DNA of 64,000 nucleotides from Clavibacter michiganensis (GTDB lineage: Bacteria > Actinomycetota > Actinomycetes > Actinomycetales > Microbacteriaceae), in the NCBI RefSeq assembly GCF_016907085.1, contig NZ_JAFBBJ010000001.1, positions 1,550,001 to 1,614,000 of the forward strand, in the 5' to 3' direction. This document shows, one piece after another, positions 32,241 to 41,783 of the stretch. The position numbers were made by a program, and so were the translations under genes. Below the pieces are notes generated by a model. That model worked only from the letters and a program-made list of their open reading frames with translations. It ran no database searches and was not told the origin of the DNA. Position 1 is the stretch's first letter; each line of letters opens with the position of its first letter.

Positions 32241-34487
32241 GTGGACGACGCCATCGAGACGAACGCGATCCCCGAGCCGGAGCCCACGGAGATCACGTAC
32301 GACGAGGAGCGCTTCCCGGCACGCCCCGCCCGCCTCCGCGCCCGTCCGCAGCTGCGCGCCAGCGGGATCCGCCGCTCGTCGAACGACCCGCGCGCCGCCG
32401 ACGCGTCGAACCCCTCCTACGTGGAGTGGCTCCGCCGGCAGTCGATGCTCGGCGACGCCGACGTGCTGAGCCGCGGCCTCTCCGGGTCGCCCAGCATGTG
32501 GTCGAACCCGTACGCCCGGCCGGACGCGCGCCGCGCCATCGACACCGCGTCCGTCTGGTTCACGGCGTACCCGATCTCGCTCATCACGAAGGAGGGCGAG
32601 TCGTACCTCGGCGCGCTCGGCGACCCGCAGCTGTGGGAGATCTTCCAGTCCATCGGCATCGAGGCCGTGCACACCGGGCCCGTGAAGCTCGCCGGCGGCA
32701 TCACCGAGTGGTCGCAGACCGCGAGCGTCGACGGCCACTTCGACCGCATCAGCACCCAGATCGACGCCGCGTTCGGCACGGAGGACGAGTTCCGCCGCCT
32801 CACCGAGGTCGCCGACCAGCACGGCGGCAGCGTCATCGACGACATCGTGCCCGGCCACACCGGCAAGGGCGCCGACTTCCGCCTCGCCGAGATGGGCTAC
32901 AAGGACTTCCCCGGGATCTACCACATGGTCGAGATCCCCGAGGAGGACTGGGGCCTGCTGCCCGACGTGCTGCCGGGCCGCGACGCCGTGAACCTCGACG
33001 TCGCCGCCGAGCAGGCGCTCGCCGACCAGGGCTACATCATCGGCCGCCTGCAGCGCGTGATCTTCTACGCGCCCGGCGTCAAGGAGACCAACTGGAGCGC
33101 CACCGCGCCCGTGCTCGGCGTCGACGGCCGCACCCGCCGCTGGGTGTACCTGCACTACTTCAAGCAGGGCCAGCCCTCCATCAACTGGCTCGACCCCACG
33201 TTCGCCGGCATGCGCATGGTCATCGGCGACGCGCTGCACTCGCTCGGCGACCTCGGCGCGAGCGCGCTGCGGCTCGACGCCAACGGCTTCCTCGGCGTGG
33301 AGAAGAGCGTCGAGGGCCCGGCGTGGTCCGAGGGCCACCCGCTCTCGGAGGCCGCGAACCACCTCATCGCGAGCATGGTGCGCAAGGTCGGCGGGTTCTC
33401 CTTCCAGGAGCTGAACCTCACGATGGAGGACATCCGCGACACCGGCCGCGTCGGCGCCGACCTCTCCTACGACTTCATCAACCGGCCCGCGTACCAGCAC
33501 GCGCTCGCGACCGGCGACACCGAGTTCCTGCGCCTCACGCTCCGCACCTCGCTCGAGATCGGCGTCGAGCCCGTCACCCTCGTGCACGCGCTGCAGAACC
33601 ACGACGAGCTCACCTACGAGCTCGTGCACTGGGCGACCGAGCACTGCGCGGACGTGTTCCCGTTCCGCGGCGACGAGATGACCGGCGCGGATCTCGCGGA
33701 GACGATCCGCGGCGACCTCCTCGAGGAGCTCACGGGCGAGAGCGCCGACTACAACCACGTGTTCACCACGAACGGCATCGCCTGCACCACGGCGTCCGTC
33801 ATCGCGGCCGCGCAGGGCTTCACGACGCTCGACGCGATCGGGGATGGCGACGTCGCCGGGATCCGCGCCGCGCACCTCCTGCTCGCCAAGTTCAACGCGT
33901 GGCAGCCGGGCGTCTTCGCGCTCTCCGCCTGGGACCTGCTCGGCGTGCTGCCGCTGCAGGCGTCGCAGGTGGCCGACCTCATCGAGGGCGGCGACACCCG
34001 CTGGGTGCACCGCGGCGGGCACGACCTGCTCGACGCGGCGCCCGAGGCCACCGGATCCGGATCCGGCATGCCGCGCGGCCGCTCGCTGTACGGATCGCTG
34101 CCCGCGCAGGTCGGCGACCCGGCGTCGTTCGTCTCCGGGCTCCGCAGCGTGCTCGAGGTGCGCGAGCGCTTCGACGTCGCGCTCGGCACGCAGCTCGACG
34201 TCCCGGACGTCGGCCACCCCGGGATGCTCGTGATGGTGCACCGCCTCGACAACGGCGATCCCGAGGCCGACGCGCGCCTGCAGCTCACGGTGCTCAACTT
34301 CACGGGCGAGCCGATCCTCGCGACCGTCCGCTCCGAGCACCTGCCGAGCCGGCGCACCGTGCGCGACGCCACCACGGGCGAGGAGGTCGGCACGGTCGAC
34401 GACCTGTCCAGCTTCCCCGTGCAGCTCGAGCCCTACGCGGGCCTCTTCCTGCTGCTCGACGAGGAGCCGGAGGCCGAGGAGGCCTAG
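32241..34487 (+). CDS. GH13-family maltosyl/trehalose synthase-like protein
   Basis: A 748-aa glycoside hydrolase family 13 protein usually annotated as maltose alpha-D-glucosyltransferase. Catalytic candidates are the nucleophile D346 ([10 protein letters not shown]), acid/base E390 (SFQELNL) and the third acid D455 (NHDELT). [21 protein letters not shown] stands where GH13 region I has its Asn-His; here the motif is PGHTG. About 110 N-terminal residues precede the barrel (acidic start, then [15 protein letters not shown]), and a beta-domain closes the protein. The deviations from classical TreS mean substrate and product are uncertain. GTG start preceded by GAGGAG. Confidence 0.75.
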   Translation: MDDAIETNAIPEPEPTEITYDEERFPARPARLRARPQLRASGIRRSSNDPRAADASNPSYVEWLRRQSMLGDADVLSRGLSGSPSMWSNPYARPDARRAIDTASVWFTAYPISLITKEGESYLGALGDPQLWEIFQSIGIEAVHTGPVKLAGGITEWSQTASVDGHFDRISTQIDAAFGTEDEFRRLTEVADQHGGSVIDDIVPGHTGKGADFRLAEMGYKDFPGIYHMVEIPEEDWGLLPDVLPGRDAVNLDVAAEQALADQGYIIGRLQRVIFYAPGVKETNWSATAPVLGVDGRTRRWVYLHYFKQGQPSINWLDPTFAGMRMVIGDALHSLGDLGASALRLDANGFLGVEKSVEGPAWSEGHPLSEAANHLIASMVRKVGGFSFQELNLTMEDIRDTGRVGADLSYDFINRPAYQHALATGDTEFLRLTLRTSLEIGVEPVTLVHALQNHDELTYELVHWATEHCADVFPFRGDEMTGADLAETIRGDLLEELTGESADYNHVFTTNGIACTTASVIAAAQGFTTLDAIGDGDVAGIRAAHLLLAKFNAWQPGVFALSAWDLLGVLPLQASQVADLIEGGDTRWVHRGGHDLLDAAPEATGSGSGMPRGRSLYGSLPAQVGDPASFVSGLRSVLEVRERFDVALGTQLDVPDVGHPGMLVMVHRLDNGDPEADARLQLTVLNFTGEPILATVRSEHLPSRRTVRDATTGEEVGTVDDLSSFPVQLEPYAGLFLLLDEEPEAEEA

Positions 34488-34527
34488 GCCGCCCGGCCTC
34501 CGGGACGCGGCATCGCCGGCCGGCGGA

Positions 34528-35064
34528 TCAGCACCACGCCTCGAGGGCGACGTCGCGGATCCGCCGGTCGCGGATGTCCGCCCACTCCACGGCGATCCGC
34601 GGCGCGGCGATCGGGTGCCGCACGAGGTCGACGACGCGGTTCGTGAGGAGCCGGGGCGTCACGCAGCCGGATGCGAGGATCCCCGTCACGGCGACGTCCG
34701 CGCCGCGCGTGCGCTCGAGCCCCGCGTGCGTGCGCACCACCCACGCGTCGAGCGCGCGGAGGTCCGGCCGGATCGCCCCGATCCGCCCGCCGACCACGAC
34801 CACGAGGTGGCGCAGCTGCGGCAGGTGCTCCGGCACGGTCACGGCGCGGAGGCACCGGGCGGCGGCGTGGACGCCGCGGATCCCGCCCGCCTGCGCGTCG
34901 ACGCCCACGACGAGCGCGCGCACGGGACGCGGATCCTCCTCGCCCCGGCCGTCGAGCGCGGCGCGCAGGTCGGCGAGCGCCGGGATGTCGTCGCCCGCGA
35001 ACGCGATCCGCGGCGTCCGCGGACGGCTGCCGCCGGCGGAGGGGTCGAGGAGCGTCGCCCGCAT
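34528..35064 (-). CDS. unknown protein, coupled to 35064-35618
   Basis: A 178-aa soluble protein (MRATLLDPSAGGSRP start, PRIAFAGDDIPALADLRAAL, LVVVVGGRIGAIRPDLRALD, VAVTGILASGCVTPRLL). Its composition (Val/Ala/Leu) is that of a real gene, whereas the opposite frame is Arg/His-rich. The ATG overlaps the upstream stop (TGATG), so the two genes are translated as a pair. No family recognised. Confidence 0.6.
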   Translation of the reverse strand: MRATLLDPSAGGSRPRTPRIAFAGDDIPALADLRAALDGRGEEDPRPVRALVVGVDAQAGGIRGVHAAARCLRAVTVPEHLPQLRHLVVVVGGRIGAIRPDLRALDAWVVRTHAGLERTRGADVAVTGILASGCVTPRLLTNRVVDLVRHPIAAPRIAVEWADIRDRRIRDVALEAWC

Positions 35065-35618
35065 CAGGGCCTCCTCCGGCGACGCGGCGGCACGCGGCGC
35101 TCCCCCGCGCCGCGTCCGGCCACGCGCCCGGTGCCGACGGGACGCCCGCCGAGCCGCACGTCGTGCAGGGCGGGCGATCCCCCGCACGGCACGACGACGA
35201 GGTCGCCGACCGCCAGGTCGTCCGGCAGCGCGACCGCGGCGGTGCCCGACGTCGGCGCCGCGGCCACGATCCGGACCACCGAGGAGCGACCGGACGCCCG
35301 GCCGAGGACGCGCGCCTCCCCCCAGCGCGCGTCCACGCCATCGAGGTGCCCGTCGACGCACACGACGCGCTCCCCGCCGGCTCCCGCGAGGACGGCGGTC
35401 ACCGCCACGACGACGAGCGCGCCGCATCCGGCCGCGTCCTCGCGGATCCCCATGGCCTCGCCCGAGTGCACGCACGGGGTCCCGCACACCTCCACGAGCC
35501 GCCGCATCGAGACCCCGGCGACCACGACGTCGTCGAGCACGGCGGGCGCGGGCGGCGCATCCGTGCCCGGCGCACCAGCACCCGCGCGCGGCGGCGCGAC
35601 CGCCGCGAGCACGCTCAT
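35064..35618 (-). CDS. unknown protein, possibly beta-barrel
   Basis: A 184-aa protein. After a Pro/Ala-rich start (about 25 aa) it contains VLDDVVVAGVSMRRLVEVCG, VTAVLAGAGGERVVCVDGHLDGVD and LPDDLAVGDLVVVPCGGSPA. The last stretch (hydrophobic strand, then L-x-GD-x-VVV-P) recalls the C-terminal barrel of alanine-racemase-like enzymes, but no catalytic domain is present, so this is only a hint. First gene of a two-gene unit; the 225 bp upstream to the divergent pmt hold no gene. Confidence 0.55.
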   Translation of the reverse strand: MSVLAAVAPPRAGAGAPGTDAPPAPAVLDDVVVAGVSMRRLVEVCGTPCVHSGEAMGIREDAAGCGALVVVAVTAVLAGAGGERVVCVDGHLDGVDARWGEARVLGRASGRSSVVRIVAAAPTSGTAAVALPDDLAVGDLVVVPCGGSPALHDVRLGGRPVGTGRVAGRGAGERRVPPRRRRRP

Positions 35619-35843
35619 CGCCGCACCGCCGTCGGGCTGGCGGGGACGGGACGGACGGGGACGGGAGGGACTCGGCACGGGAAGGGCATGCGCCCAGTCC
35701 ACCTCCGCGCGGATCCCGCCCGCGAGCCCGCTCACGACACCCCTACGGCTGCCGCCCGGAACCTCACGCAGTCCCGACGCGTACCCGGAGCCGCGGAGCG
35801 TCCGCGACCCGGGCGCCCGCGCACGTGCATGCGATGATGAGCC

Positions 35844-37598
35844 GTGCCCGACTCGCCCTACCGCCCCGCCGAGCACGGGGACGACGGCACACCGGCGGCC
35901 GGCACACCGGCGATCGGCACCCCGGCTCCCGTGACCGCGGACACCGCCCTCGAGCCCGCCGACGCCCACGACGCGACGCCGACCCGGGCATCCCAGCGCG
36001 CCGACGAGCGCGCCGTCACCGTCCGCGGATCCCGCCTCGACGACCTGTGGGCGCGCCTCGTCTCCACCCCCGCCCGCCGCCGCGCCTGGCACTGGGGCGG
36101 GCCCATCCTCATCACGCTGCTCGCGGCCATCCTCCGCATCCAGAGCCTCGGCCACCCCGCCACCCTCGTGTTCGACGAGACCTTCTACGTGAAGGACGCG
36201 TGGACCCTCCTCCACCTCGGCTACGAGGGCTCCTGGCCCACGGATCCGAACCCCGACTTCATCGCCGGGCAGACCGACGGCTACCTGCAGGCGCCCGCGT
36301 TCGTGGCGCACCCGCCGCTCGGCAAGTGGATCATCGCGCTCGGCCTCGCGGTCTTCGGCGCGGCGGATCCGGCGGGCTGGCGCATCGCGACGGCCGTCGT
36401 CGGCACCCTCGCGGTCGTCCTCCTGATGCTCATCGCCCGCCGCCTCACGGGCTCCGCGGTCGTCGCGACCATCGCCGGCTTCCTGTTCGCGATCGACGGC
36501 CACGCCATCGTGATGAGCCGCATCGCGCTCCTCGACACCCACGTCATGTTCTTCGGCCTGCTCGGCTTCGGCGCGATCCTCCTCGACCGCACCTGGCACG
36601 AGCGCCGGTTCACCGCCCTGCTCGAGCGGCACCGCGCAGCCCGCCCCGACGACGCGCGGCCGCTGGAGTTCGGCCCGGTCGTGCTGTGGCGCCCGTGGCT
36701 CATCGCAGCCGGCCTCGCGTTCGGCGCGACCTCGTCCGTCAAGTGGTCCGGCATCTTCTTCCTCGCGGGCTTCGGCCTCTACGTGGTGCTCACCGACATG
36801 CTGCTGCGCCGCCGTCACGGGCTCGCCGCGTGGTTCACGGCGGGCGCGGTCGTGCAGGGCCCGGTGTCCTTCGTCCTCCTCGTCCCGCCCGCGATCGCCG
36901 CGTTCCTCGCCTCCTACGCGGGCTGGTTCGCGACCTCGAACGGGTACTTCCGCAACTGGGCGGCGGAAGGCGCGAACGCCTGGCAGGGCCCTCTCGCGTG
37001 GGTGCCCCTGTCGATCCAGAGCCTCTGGCACTACCTCGCGCAGCAGTACGCGTTCAACGTGGGGCTCGACGTCACGCACCCCTACCGGGCGGATCCGCGC
37101 CTCTGGCTGCTGCTCTACCGGCCGACGCAGTTCTACTACGAGGGCTACGGCTACGGCGAGTCGGGCTGCACGATCGACGCGTGCTCGGCATCCATCACCT
37201 CGATCGCGAACCCCATCATTTGGTGGCTGTCCGTCGCCGCGATGCTGTACCTCGTCTACCGGCTCGCCGCCCGCCGCGAGTGGCGCGTGGGCCTCGTGCT
37301 CATGGGCATGGTCGTCGGCTACCTGCCGTGGCTGCTCTACGTGAACCGCACGGTCTTCCAGTTCTACTCGATCGCCTTCGAGCCGTACCTCCTCCTCTGC
37401 CTCGCGATGGTGCTCGGCATGATCCTGGGCGACCGCGGCGATCCCCGTCCCCGGCGCACGCGCGGCATCGTGATCGTCGGCGTCGTCCTCCTCGTGTGCG
37501 CGCTCGTCAGCGCGTTCTTCTACCCGCTCTGGACCGGGCAGCTCGTGCCCACGTGGTTCTGGCGACTGCACGCGTGGATCCCCTCGGGCTGGATCTGA
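35844..37598 (+). CDS. pmt: polyprenyl-phosphate-mannose-protein mannosyltransferase
   Basis: A 584-aa GT39 enzyme that O-mannosylates secreted proteins during translocation. After a 70-aa disordered N-terminus come about ten transmembrane helices. The first external loop has the catalytic acidic pair in TLVFDETFYVKDAWTLL, followed by AHPPLGKW; EGYGYGESGCTIDACSAS and the C-terminal PMT_4TMC helices complete the family. GTG start. It overlaps the YeiH gene by one base (TGATG). Confidence 0.93.
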   Translation: MPDSPYRPAEHGDDGTPAAGTPAIGTPAPVTADTALEPADAHDATPTRASQRADERAVTVRGSRLDDLWARLVSTPARRRAWHWGGPILITLLAAILRIQSLGHPATLVFDETFYVKDAWTLLHLGYEGSWPTDPNPDFIAGQTDGYLQAPAFVAHPPLGKWIIALGLAVFGAADPAGWRIATAVVGTLAVVLLMLIARRLTGSAVVATIAGFLFAIDGHAIVMSRIALLDTHVMFFGLLGFGAILLDRTWHERRFTALLERHRAARPDDARPLEFGPVVLWRPWLIAAGLAFGATSSVKWSGIFFLAGFGLYVVLTDMLLRRRHGLAAWFTAGAVVQGPVSFVLLVPPAIAAFLASYAGWFATSNGYFRNWAAEGANAWQGPLAWVPLSIQSLWHYLAQQYAFNVGLDVTHPYRADPRLWLLLYRPTQFYYEGYGYGESGCTIDACSASITSIANPIIWWLSVAAMLYLVYRLAARREWRVGLVLMGMVVGYLPWLLYVNRTVFQFYSIAFEPYLLLCLAMVLGMILGDRGDPRPRRTRGIVIVGVVLLVCALVSAFFYPLWTGQLVPTWFWRLHAWIPSGWI

Positions 37599-38602
37599 TG
37601 CCCGCCACCGCCACGCGCATGCACCCCGCGCTCCCCGGCCTCGGCGCCGCGGCGGCGGCCGCGCTCGTCGCGTGGGCCGTGCACGCGCTCGTCCCGGCCA
37701 TCCCGCTGCTCACGGTCGCGGTCGCGCTCGGCATCGTCGCCGCGCAGATCCCGGCCGCCCGGCCCGCGCTCACCGGTGCACTCAAGCCCGGCCTCACGCT
37801 CGCGTCGAAGCGGCTTATGCGGATCGGCGTCGTCCTCCTCGGCCTGCAGCTCGGCCTCTCGGACATCGTCGGCCTCGGCTGGCGCGCGGTGCTGCTCGTG
37901 GTCGCGGTCGTCGTGCTCGCGTTCGCGGGCACGTACGCGATCGCCCGCGCGCTCCGGATGCCGGGCCAGCAGCCGCTCCTGCTCGCCACCGGGTTCTCGA
38001 TCTGCGGCGCGAGCGCGATCGGCGCGATGGCCGGCGTCACGCGCGCGAAGCCCGCCGACCAGGGCGCGCCCGTCGCGCTCGTCACGCTCTGCGGCACCCT
38101 CGCGATCGCCGTGCTGCCGCCGCTGGCCGGCCCGCTCGGCCTCGACGACGTCGCCTTCGGGCACTGGGTCGGCGCGGGCGTGCACGACGTGGGCCAGGTG
38201 GTCGCGACCGCGCAGATCGCGGGATCCGCCGCCCTCACCATCGCGATCGCCGTGAAGCTCACGCGCGTGCTGCTGCTCGCGCCCGTGGTCGCCGTCGCGG
38301 GCGTCGTGATGCGCCGCCGCGAGGGCCGGGTCGAGGGCGCCGCGCGTCCGCCGATCGTGCCGCTGTTCGTGCTCGGGTTCCTCGCCGCCGTGCTGATCCG
38401 CACCTTCGTGCCGCTGCCGGCCGGCGTGCTCGACGCCGCGCAGCTGGTGCAGACCGCGCTGCTGGCGATCGCGCTCGTGGCGCTCGGATCCGCGGTGCGC
38501 CTCCGCGAGCTCGTCGGCCAGGGCGGATCCGCGCTCGCCGCCGGCCTCCTCTCCTGGGCGCTCATCGCCGCCCTCGCGCTGGCGGCCGTGCGCCTGTCCT
38601 GA
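37598..38602 (+). CDS. YeiH-family putative sulfate exporter
   Basis: A 334-aa membrane protein with about ten helices of the YeiH/UPF0324 family. Signature stretches include GLTLASKRLMRIGVVLLGLQ, ATGFSICGASAIGAM and GAGVHDVGQVVATAQIAG. Substrate assignment as sulfate or sulfonate is by family annotation only. Start codon shared with the pmt stop (TGATG), so co-translated, although a functional link to mannosylation is not obvious. Confidence 0.9.
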   Translation: MPATATRMHPALPGLGAAAAAALVAWAVHALVPAIPLLTVAVALGIVAAQIPAARPALTGALKPGLTLASKRLMRIGVVLLGLQLGLSDIVGLGWRAVLLVVAVVVLAFAGTYAIARALRMPGQQPLLLATGFSICGASAIGAMAGVTRAKPADQGAPVALVTLCGTLAIAVLPPLAGPLGLDDVAFGHWVGAGVHDVGQVVATAQIAGSAALTIAIAVKLTRVLLLAPVVAVAGVVMRRREGRVEGAARPPIVPLFVLGFLAAVLIRTFVPLPAGVLDAAQLVQTALLAIALVALGSAVRLRELVGQGGSALAAGLLSWALIAALALAAVRLS

Positions 38603-38623
38603 TCCGCCCCGGCGATCCTCGCC

Positions 38624-39055
38624 TCAGCGCCCCAGCGCGGTCCACCTCCACCAGAGCGCGTGGTGCTCGCCCTCCTCGACGCGGAACCGCCGGCCGCAGA
38701 CGGCGCATTCGCACTCGTAGGTCACCGGCCACCCGGAGAGGTCGCGCCGGAGGATCGTCGCGTGCCCGCGCTCCTCTTCCCTGGCCGGGTCGAAGGCGAG
38801 GAGCCTCGGGTAGTCGTCGCACCAGCAGCGCCAGCCGCGGTAGCCCCTCACCTTGCCGAGGGCGTGGTCGAGGGCGTCGCGGTTGGGCCGGATCATCCCG
38901 CCGAGCTCGACGTCCGCCGTCGCCCGCTGGATCTCCGCGAGCGCGGTCCGGAGCTCCTCGAGCAGCGCGGTGTCGCGCGTGCGGATGACCTCCCACGACG
39001 CCTGCCAGATGCGCTGCGGATCCGCGGAGAGCAGGTCGTCGAGCGTGTCGGTCAC
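38624..39055 (-). CDS. small protein with C-terminal zinc ribbon-like cysteines
   Basis: A 143-aa protein. The N-terminal half is helical (DDLLSADPQRIWQASWEVIR), and the C-terminal half has Trp/Cys-rich sequence with GWRCWCDDYPRL and TYECECAVCGRRFRVEEG, where the cysteines may bind zinc. The GTG start is supported by a leaderless -10 (TAGGGT) 6 bp upstream on the minus strand. Unknown function; the initial helix resembles proteins that work with immunity-type or contact-dependent systems only superficially. Confidence 0.7.
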   Translation of the reverse strand: MTDTLDDLLSADPQRIWQASWEVIRTRDTALLEELRTALAEIQRATADVELGGMIRPNRDALDHALGKVRGYRGWRCWCDDYPRLLAFDPAREEERGHATILRRDLSGWPVTYECECAVCGRRFRVEEGEHHALWWRWTALGR

Positions 39056-39061
39056 CCGGCC

Positions 39062-39067
39062 ACCCTA
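39062..39067 (-). promoter_or_regulatory. leaderless -10 (TAGGGT, minus strand)
   Basis: Six bp separate TAGGGT from the GTG at 39055. Confidence 0.55.
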
Positions 39068-39169
39068 GGGCGCCCCGGGCCACCGCCGACGGGCCCGCGA
39101 GAGGACCACGATCCCCGCTCTCGAGACCTCCTGTTACGCCCGCACGCCGGACGCCCCGGGAGCGCGGGT

Positions 39170-39175
39170 TAGCGT
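39170..39175 (+). promoter_or_regulatory. near-leaderless -10 (TAGCGT)
   Basis: TAGCGT ends 7 bp before the ATG at 39183, with GAGGA lying between them. Confidence 0.5.
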
Positions 39176-39182
39176 GAGGACC

Positions 39183-40478
39183 ATGGTCGATCGCGAGTAC
39201 GGGTTCAAGACGAGGGCGATCCACGCGGGCAACATCCCCGACGCCACCACCGGTGCGCGCGCCCTCCCCATCTACCAGTCGAGCGCGTTCGTCTTCGACG
39301 ACACCGCCGACGCCGCCGCGCGCTTCGCGCTGCAGAAGTACGGCAACGTCTACTCGCGCCTGTCGAACCCCACGGTCGCGTCGTTCGAGGAGCGCGTCGC
39401 GAGCCTCGAGGGCGGCCTCGGCGCGGTCGCGACGGCGAGTGGGCTGAGCGCGCAGTACATCACCTTCGCCTCGCTGGCCGGTGCGGGCGACCACATCGTC
39501 GCCTCCGCGAACCTCTACGGCGGATCCATCACCCAGCTCGACGTGACCCTCCGCCGCTTCGGCGTGGAGACCACGTTCGTGCAGTCGAGCGACCCGGCCG
39601 ACTACGCCGCCGCCATCACCGACCGCACCAAGCTCGTGTTCGCGGAGACCGTCGCGAACCCGTCGGGCGAGATCGCCGACATCGAGGGCCTCGCCGCCGT
39701 GGCGCACGCGGCGGGCGTCCCGCTCGTCATCGACTCCACCATCGCGACCCCGTACCTCAACCGGCCCATCGAGTGGGGCGCCGACATCGTCATCCACTCG
39801 GCCACGAAGTTCCTCGGCGGGCACGGCACGACCCTCGGCGGCGTGGTCGTGGAGTCCGGCCTCTTCGACTGGGAGAGCGCGCGCTTCCCGCTGCTGGACC
39901 AGCCCGTGCCGAGCTACGGCGGCCTCAACTGGACCGGCAACTTCGGCGAGTACGCGTTCCTCACCCGGCTCCGCGCCGAGCAGCTCCGCGACATCGGGCC
40001 CGCGCTCGCGCCGCACTCCGCGTTCCTGCTCGCGCAGGGCGTCGAGACGCTGCCGTACCGGATGCAGGCGCACATCGACAACGCGCGGGCCGTCGCCGAG
40101 TGGCTGGATCAGGATCCGCGCATCACGGCCGTCAACTGGGCCGGCCTCCCCGCGCACCCGCACCACGAGCGGGCGCGCAAGTACCTGCCGACCGGACCCG
40201 GATCCGTGTTCACGTTCGAGGTCGCGGGCGGCCGCGCGGTGGGCCAGCGCTTCATCGAGTCGGTCGAGCTCGCGAGCCACCTCGCCAACATCGGCGACGC
40301 GAAGACCCTCGTCATCCACCCGGCGTCCACGACCCACGCGCAGCTGAGCGAGGCGCAGCTGGTGGACGCGGGCGTGCTGCCGGGCATCGTCCGCATCAGC
40401 GTCGGCATCGAGGACGTCGCCGACATCATCCACGACCTGGACCAGGCGCTGGCCGCCGCCACGGAGGGAGCGAAGTGA
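39183..40478 (+). CDS. metY: O-acetylhomoserine sulfhydrylase
   Basis: A 431-aa PLP enzyme of the Cys/Met metabolism family (O-acetylhomoserine aminocarboxypropyltransferase), making homocysteine from O-acetylhomoserine and sulfide. It starts REYGFKTRAIHAG, typical of MetY; the PLP lysine is K209 in IHSATKFLGGHGTT, and the C-terminal SVGIEDVADI is conserved. It overlaps the CoA-binding gene by 4 bp, a pairing seen in related actinobacteria. Confidence 0.95.
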   Translation: MVDREYGFKTRAIHAGNIPDATTGARALPIYQSSAFVFDDTADAAARFALQKYGNVYSRLSNPTVASFEERVASLEGGLGAVATASGLSAQYITFASLAGAGDHIVASANLYGGSITQLDVTLRRFGVETTFVQSSDPADYAAAITDRTKLVFAETVANPSGEIADIEGLAAVAHAAGVPLVIDSTIATPYLNRPIEWGADIVIHSATKFLGGHGTTLGGVVVESGLFDWESARFPLLDQPVPSYGGLNWTGNFGEYAFLTRLRAEQLRDIGPALAPHSAFLLAQGVETLPYRMQAHIDNARAVAEWLDQDPRITAVNWAGLPAHPHHERARKYLPTGPGSVFTFEVAGGRAVGQRFIESVELASHLANIGDAKTLVIHPASTTHAQLSEAQLVDAGVLPGIVRISVGIEDVADIIHDLDQALAAATEGAK

Positions 40479-41248
40479 GCTTCGACACCGGCGGGGTGCC
40501 GCCCGAGCGCACCGGATCCGCTCCCCACCCGGCCGCGGACGCCGCCGACCTCGCGCCGCTCGACCCCGCCGAGGAGGCCGCCGATCGCGCGGCCGGCGAC
40601 GCGGCCGAGGCGCAGGCAGCCGACGCCGACGCATCCGTTCCCGCCGAGCCGGTCGCCACAGCGCCAGCCGAAGGGGGCGACGCCGACGGCACCCAGACCA
40701 CCCAGCTCCAGAACGGCCTGACCTGCGCGATCCCGCGCTCCAGCCCGCTCGCCGCGCTCCTGCGCAGCGAGCGCACGTGGACCGGCCCGACCGCGAAGGA
40801 GCGCCAGGCGATCCTCCGCCGCGCGAAGAGCGTCGCCATCGTCGGCGCCTCGCCGAACCCGGCCCGGTCCAGCTACTTCGTCGGCACGTACCTCCAGCAG
40901 TCGAGCGACTACCGCGTGTACTTCGTGAACCCGAACGCCACCGAGATCCTCGGCCAGGAGGCCTACCCCGACCTCGCGTCGCTGCCCGAGGTGCCCGACA
41001 TCGTCGACGTCTTCCGCAAGGCCAGCGACATCCCGTCCGTCGTGGACGACGTGGTCGCGATCGGCGCGCCCGTCATCTGGGTGCAGCTCGGCATCTGGAA
41101 CCAGGAGGCGGCGGTGGACGCGGAGGCCCGCGGGCTCACCGTGGTGATGGACCGCTGCGTCAAGGTCGAGCACGCCCGCTTCCACGGCGGCCTGCACCTG
41201 CTCGGCTTCGACACCGGCGTGATCAGCTCCCGGAAGGCCGCGGTCTAG
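40475..41248 (+). CDS. CoA-binding domain protein with acidic N-terminal extension
   Basis: A 257-aa protein: about 75 residues of Asp/Ala/Glu-rich low-complexity sequence, then a linker (LTCAIPRSSPLAALL), then a YccU/YneT-like CoA_binding_2 Rossmann domain (KSVAIVGASPNPARSSYFVG; FVNPNATEILGQEAYP; APVIWVQLGIWNQEAA; MDRCVKVEHAR). The GTG start lies within GTGA at the metY stop; an internal start near residue 75 would give the usual size of about 150-180 aa. Partnered with MetY; the role is unknown. Confidence 0.85.
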   Translation: MSFDTGGVPPERTGSAPHPAADAADLAPLDPAEEAADRAAGDAAEAQAADADASVPAEPVATAPAEGGDADGTQTTQLQNGLTCAIPRSSPLAALLRSERTWTGPTAKERQAILRRAKSVAIVGASPNPARSSYFVGTYLQQSSDYRVYFVNPNATEILGQEAYPDLASLPEVPDIVDVFRKASDIPSVVDDVVAIGAPVIWVQLGIWNQEAAVDAEARGLTVVMDRCVKVEHARFHGGLHLLGFDTGVISSRKAAV

Positions 41249-41261
41249 CGGCCCCCGCGGA

Positions 41262-41771
41262 TCACCAGCCGAGCGTGCCCGGCGCGCCCTTGAACGGGCC
41301 GACCACGCGCGGCGTGATCCAGCCGCCGTAGAAGTCGCCCTCCTGGGCCTCGACCTCGACGCCGTCGACCGTGATGCGGTCCATCCGCGAGGGGTACACG
41401 GCGATCCTGTCGGCGAGCACCTCGAAGCCGCGCGTGGGCGACGGGTACCACCACGCAGCGCGGTCGGCCGTGACGCCACCGGCGGTGAGCGAGAGGTACG
41501 ACGCCTCCCCCTTGTACTCGCACCACGACCGGCCGGCGGCGGACGCGAGCGCACCCGCGGCGAAGTCGGCGGAGGGAATGTAGTAGACCGGCGGGTGGCT
41601 CGTCTCGAGCACGCGCACGGCGGATCGGCTGTCGGCGACGACGCGGCCGCCGAGCTCGATCACGACGTGCTCGGACGACGGGTCGACGCGCGGCGGACGT
41701 GGGTAGTCCCACACCGACTCCTGCCCGTCACCGGGGATCTCGCGGGGACGACGGGCGGGTGGGATGCGCAT
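41262..41771 (-). CDS. DUF427 family protein
   Basis: A 169-aa protein with a beta-tent fold of the DUF427 family: ESVWDYPRPPRVDPSS, RVLETSHPPVYYIPSAD, WCEYKGEASYLSL and the final YGGWITPRVVGPFKG are family landmarks. Leaderless promoter on the minus strand fixes the start at 41771. No biochemical role known. Confidence 0.92.
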   Translation of the reverse strand: MRIPPARRPREIPGDGQESVWDYPRPPRVDPSSEHVVIELGGRVVADSRSAVRVLETSHPPVYYIPSADFAAGALASAAGRSWCEYKGEASYLSLTAGGVTADRAAWWYPSPTRGFEVLADRIAVYPSRMDRITVDGVEVEAQEGDFYGGWITPRVVGPFKGAPGTLGW

Positions 41772-41777
41772 GCGCCG

Positions 41778-41783
41778 ACGGTA
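41778..41783 (-). promoter_or_regulatory. leaderless -10 (TACCGT, minus strand)
   Basis: Six bp separate TACCGT from the ATG at 41771. Confidence 0.6.

Noticed and set aside
34615..35934. Plus-strand frames of 388-439 codons opposite the unknown gene pair
   Set aside because: Dominated by Arg, His, Asp and Pro with no hydrophobic core; the minus-strand frames have normal protein composition and coupled starts.
32168..37597. In-frame extension that would fuse YeiH to thousands of upstream bases
   Set aside because: The upstream part is out of frame with treS-like and pmt genes; the true start is the ATG at 37598.
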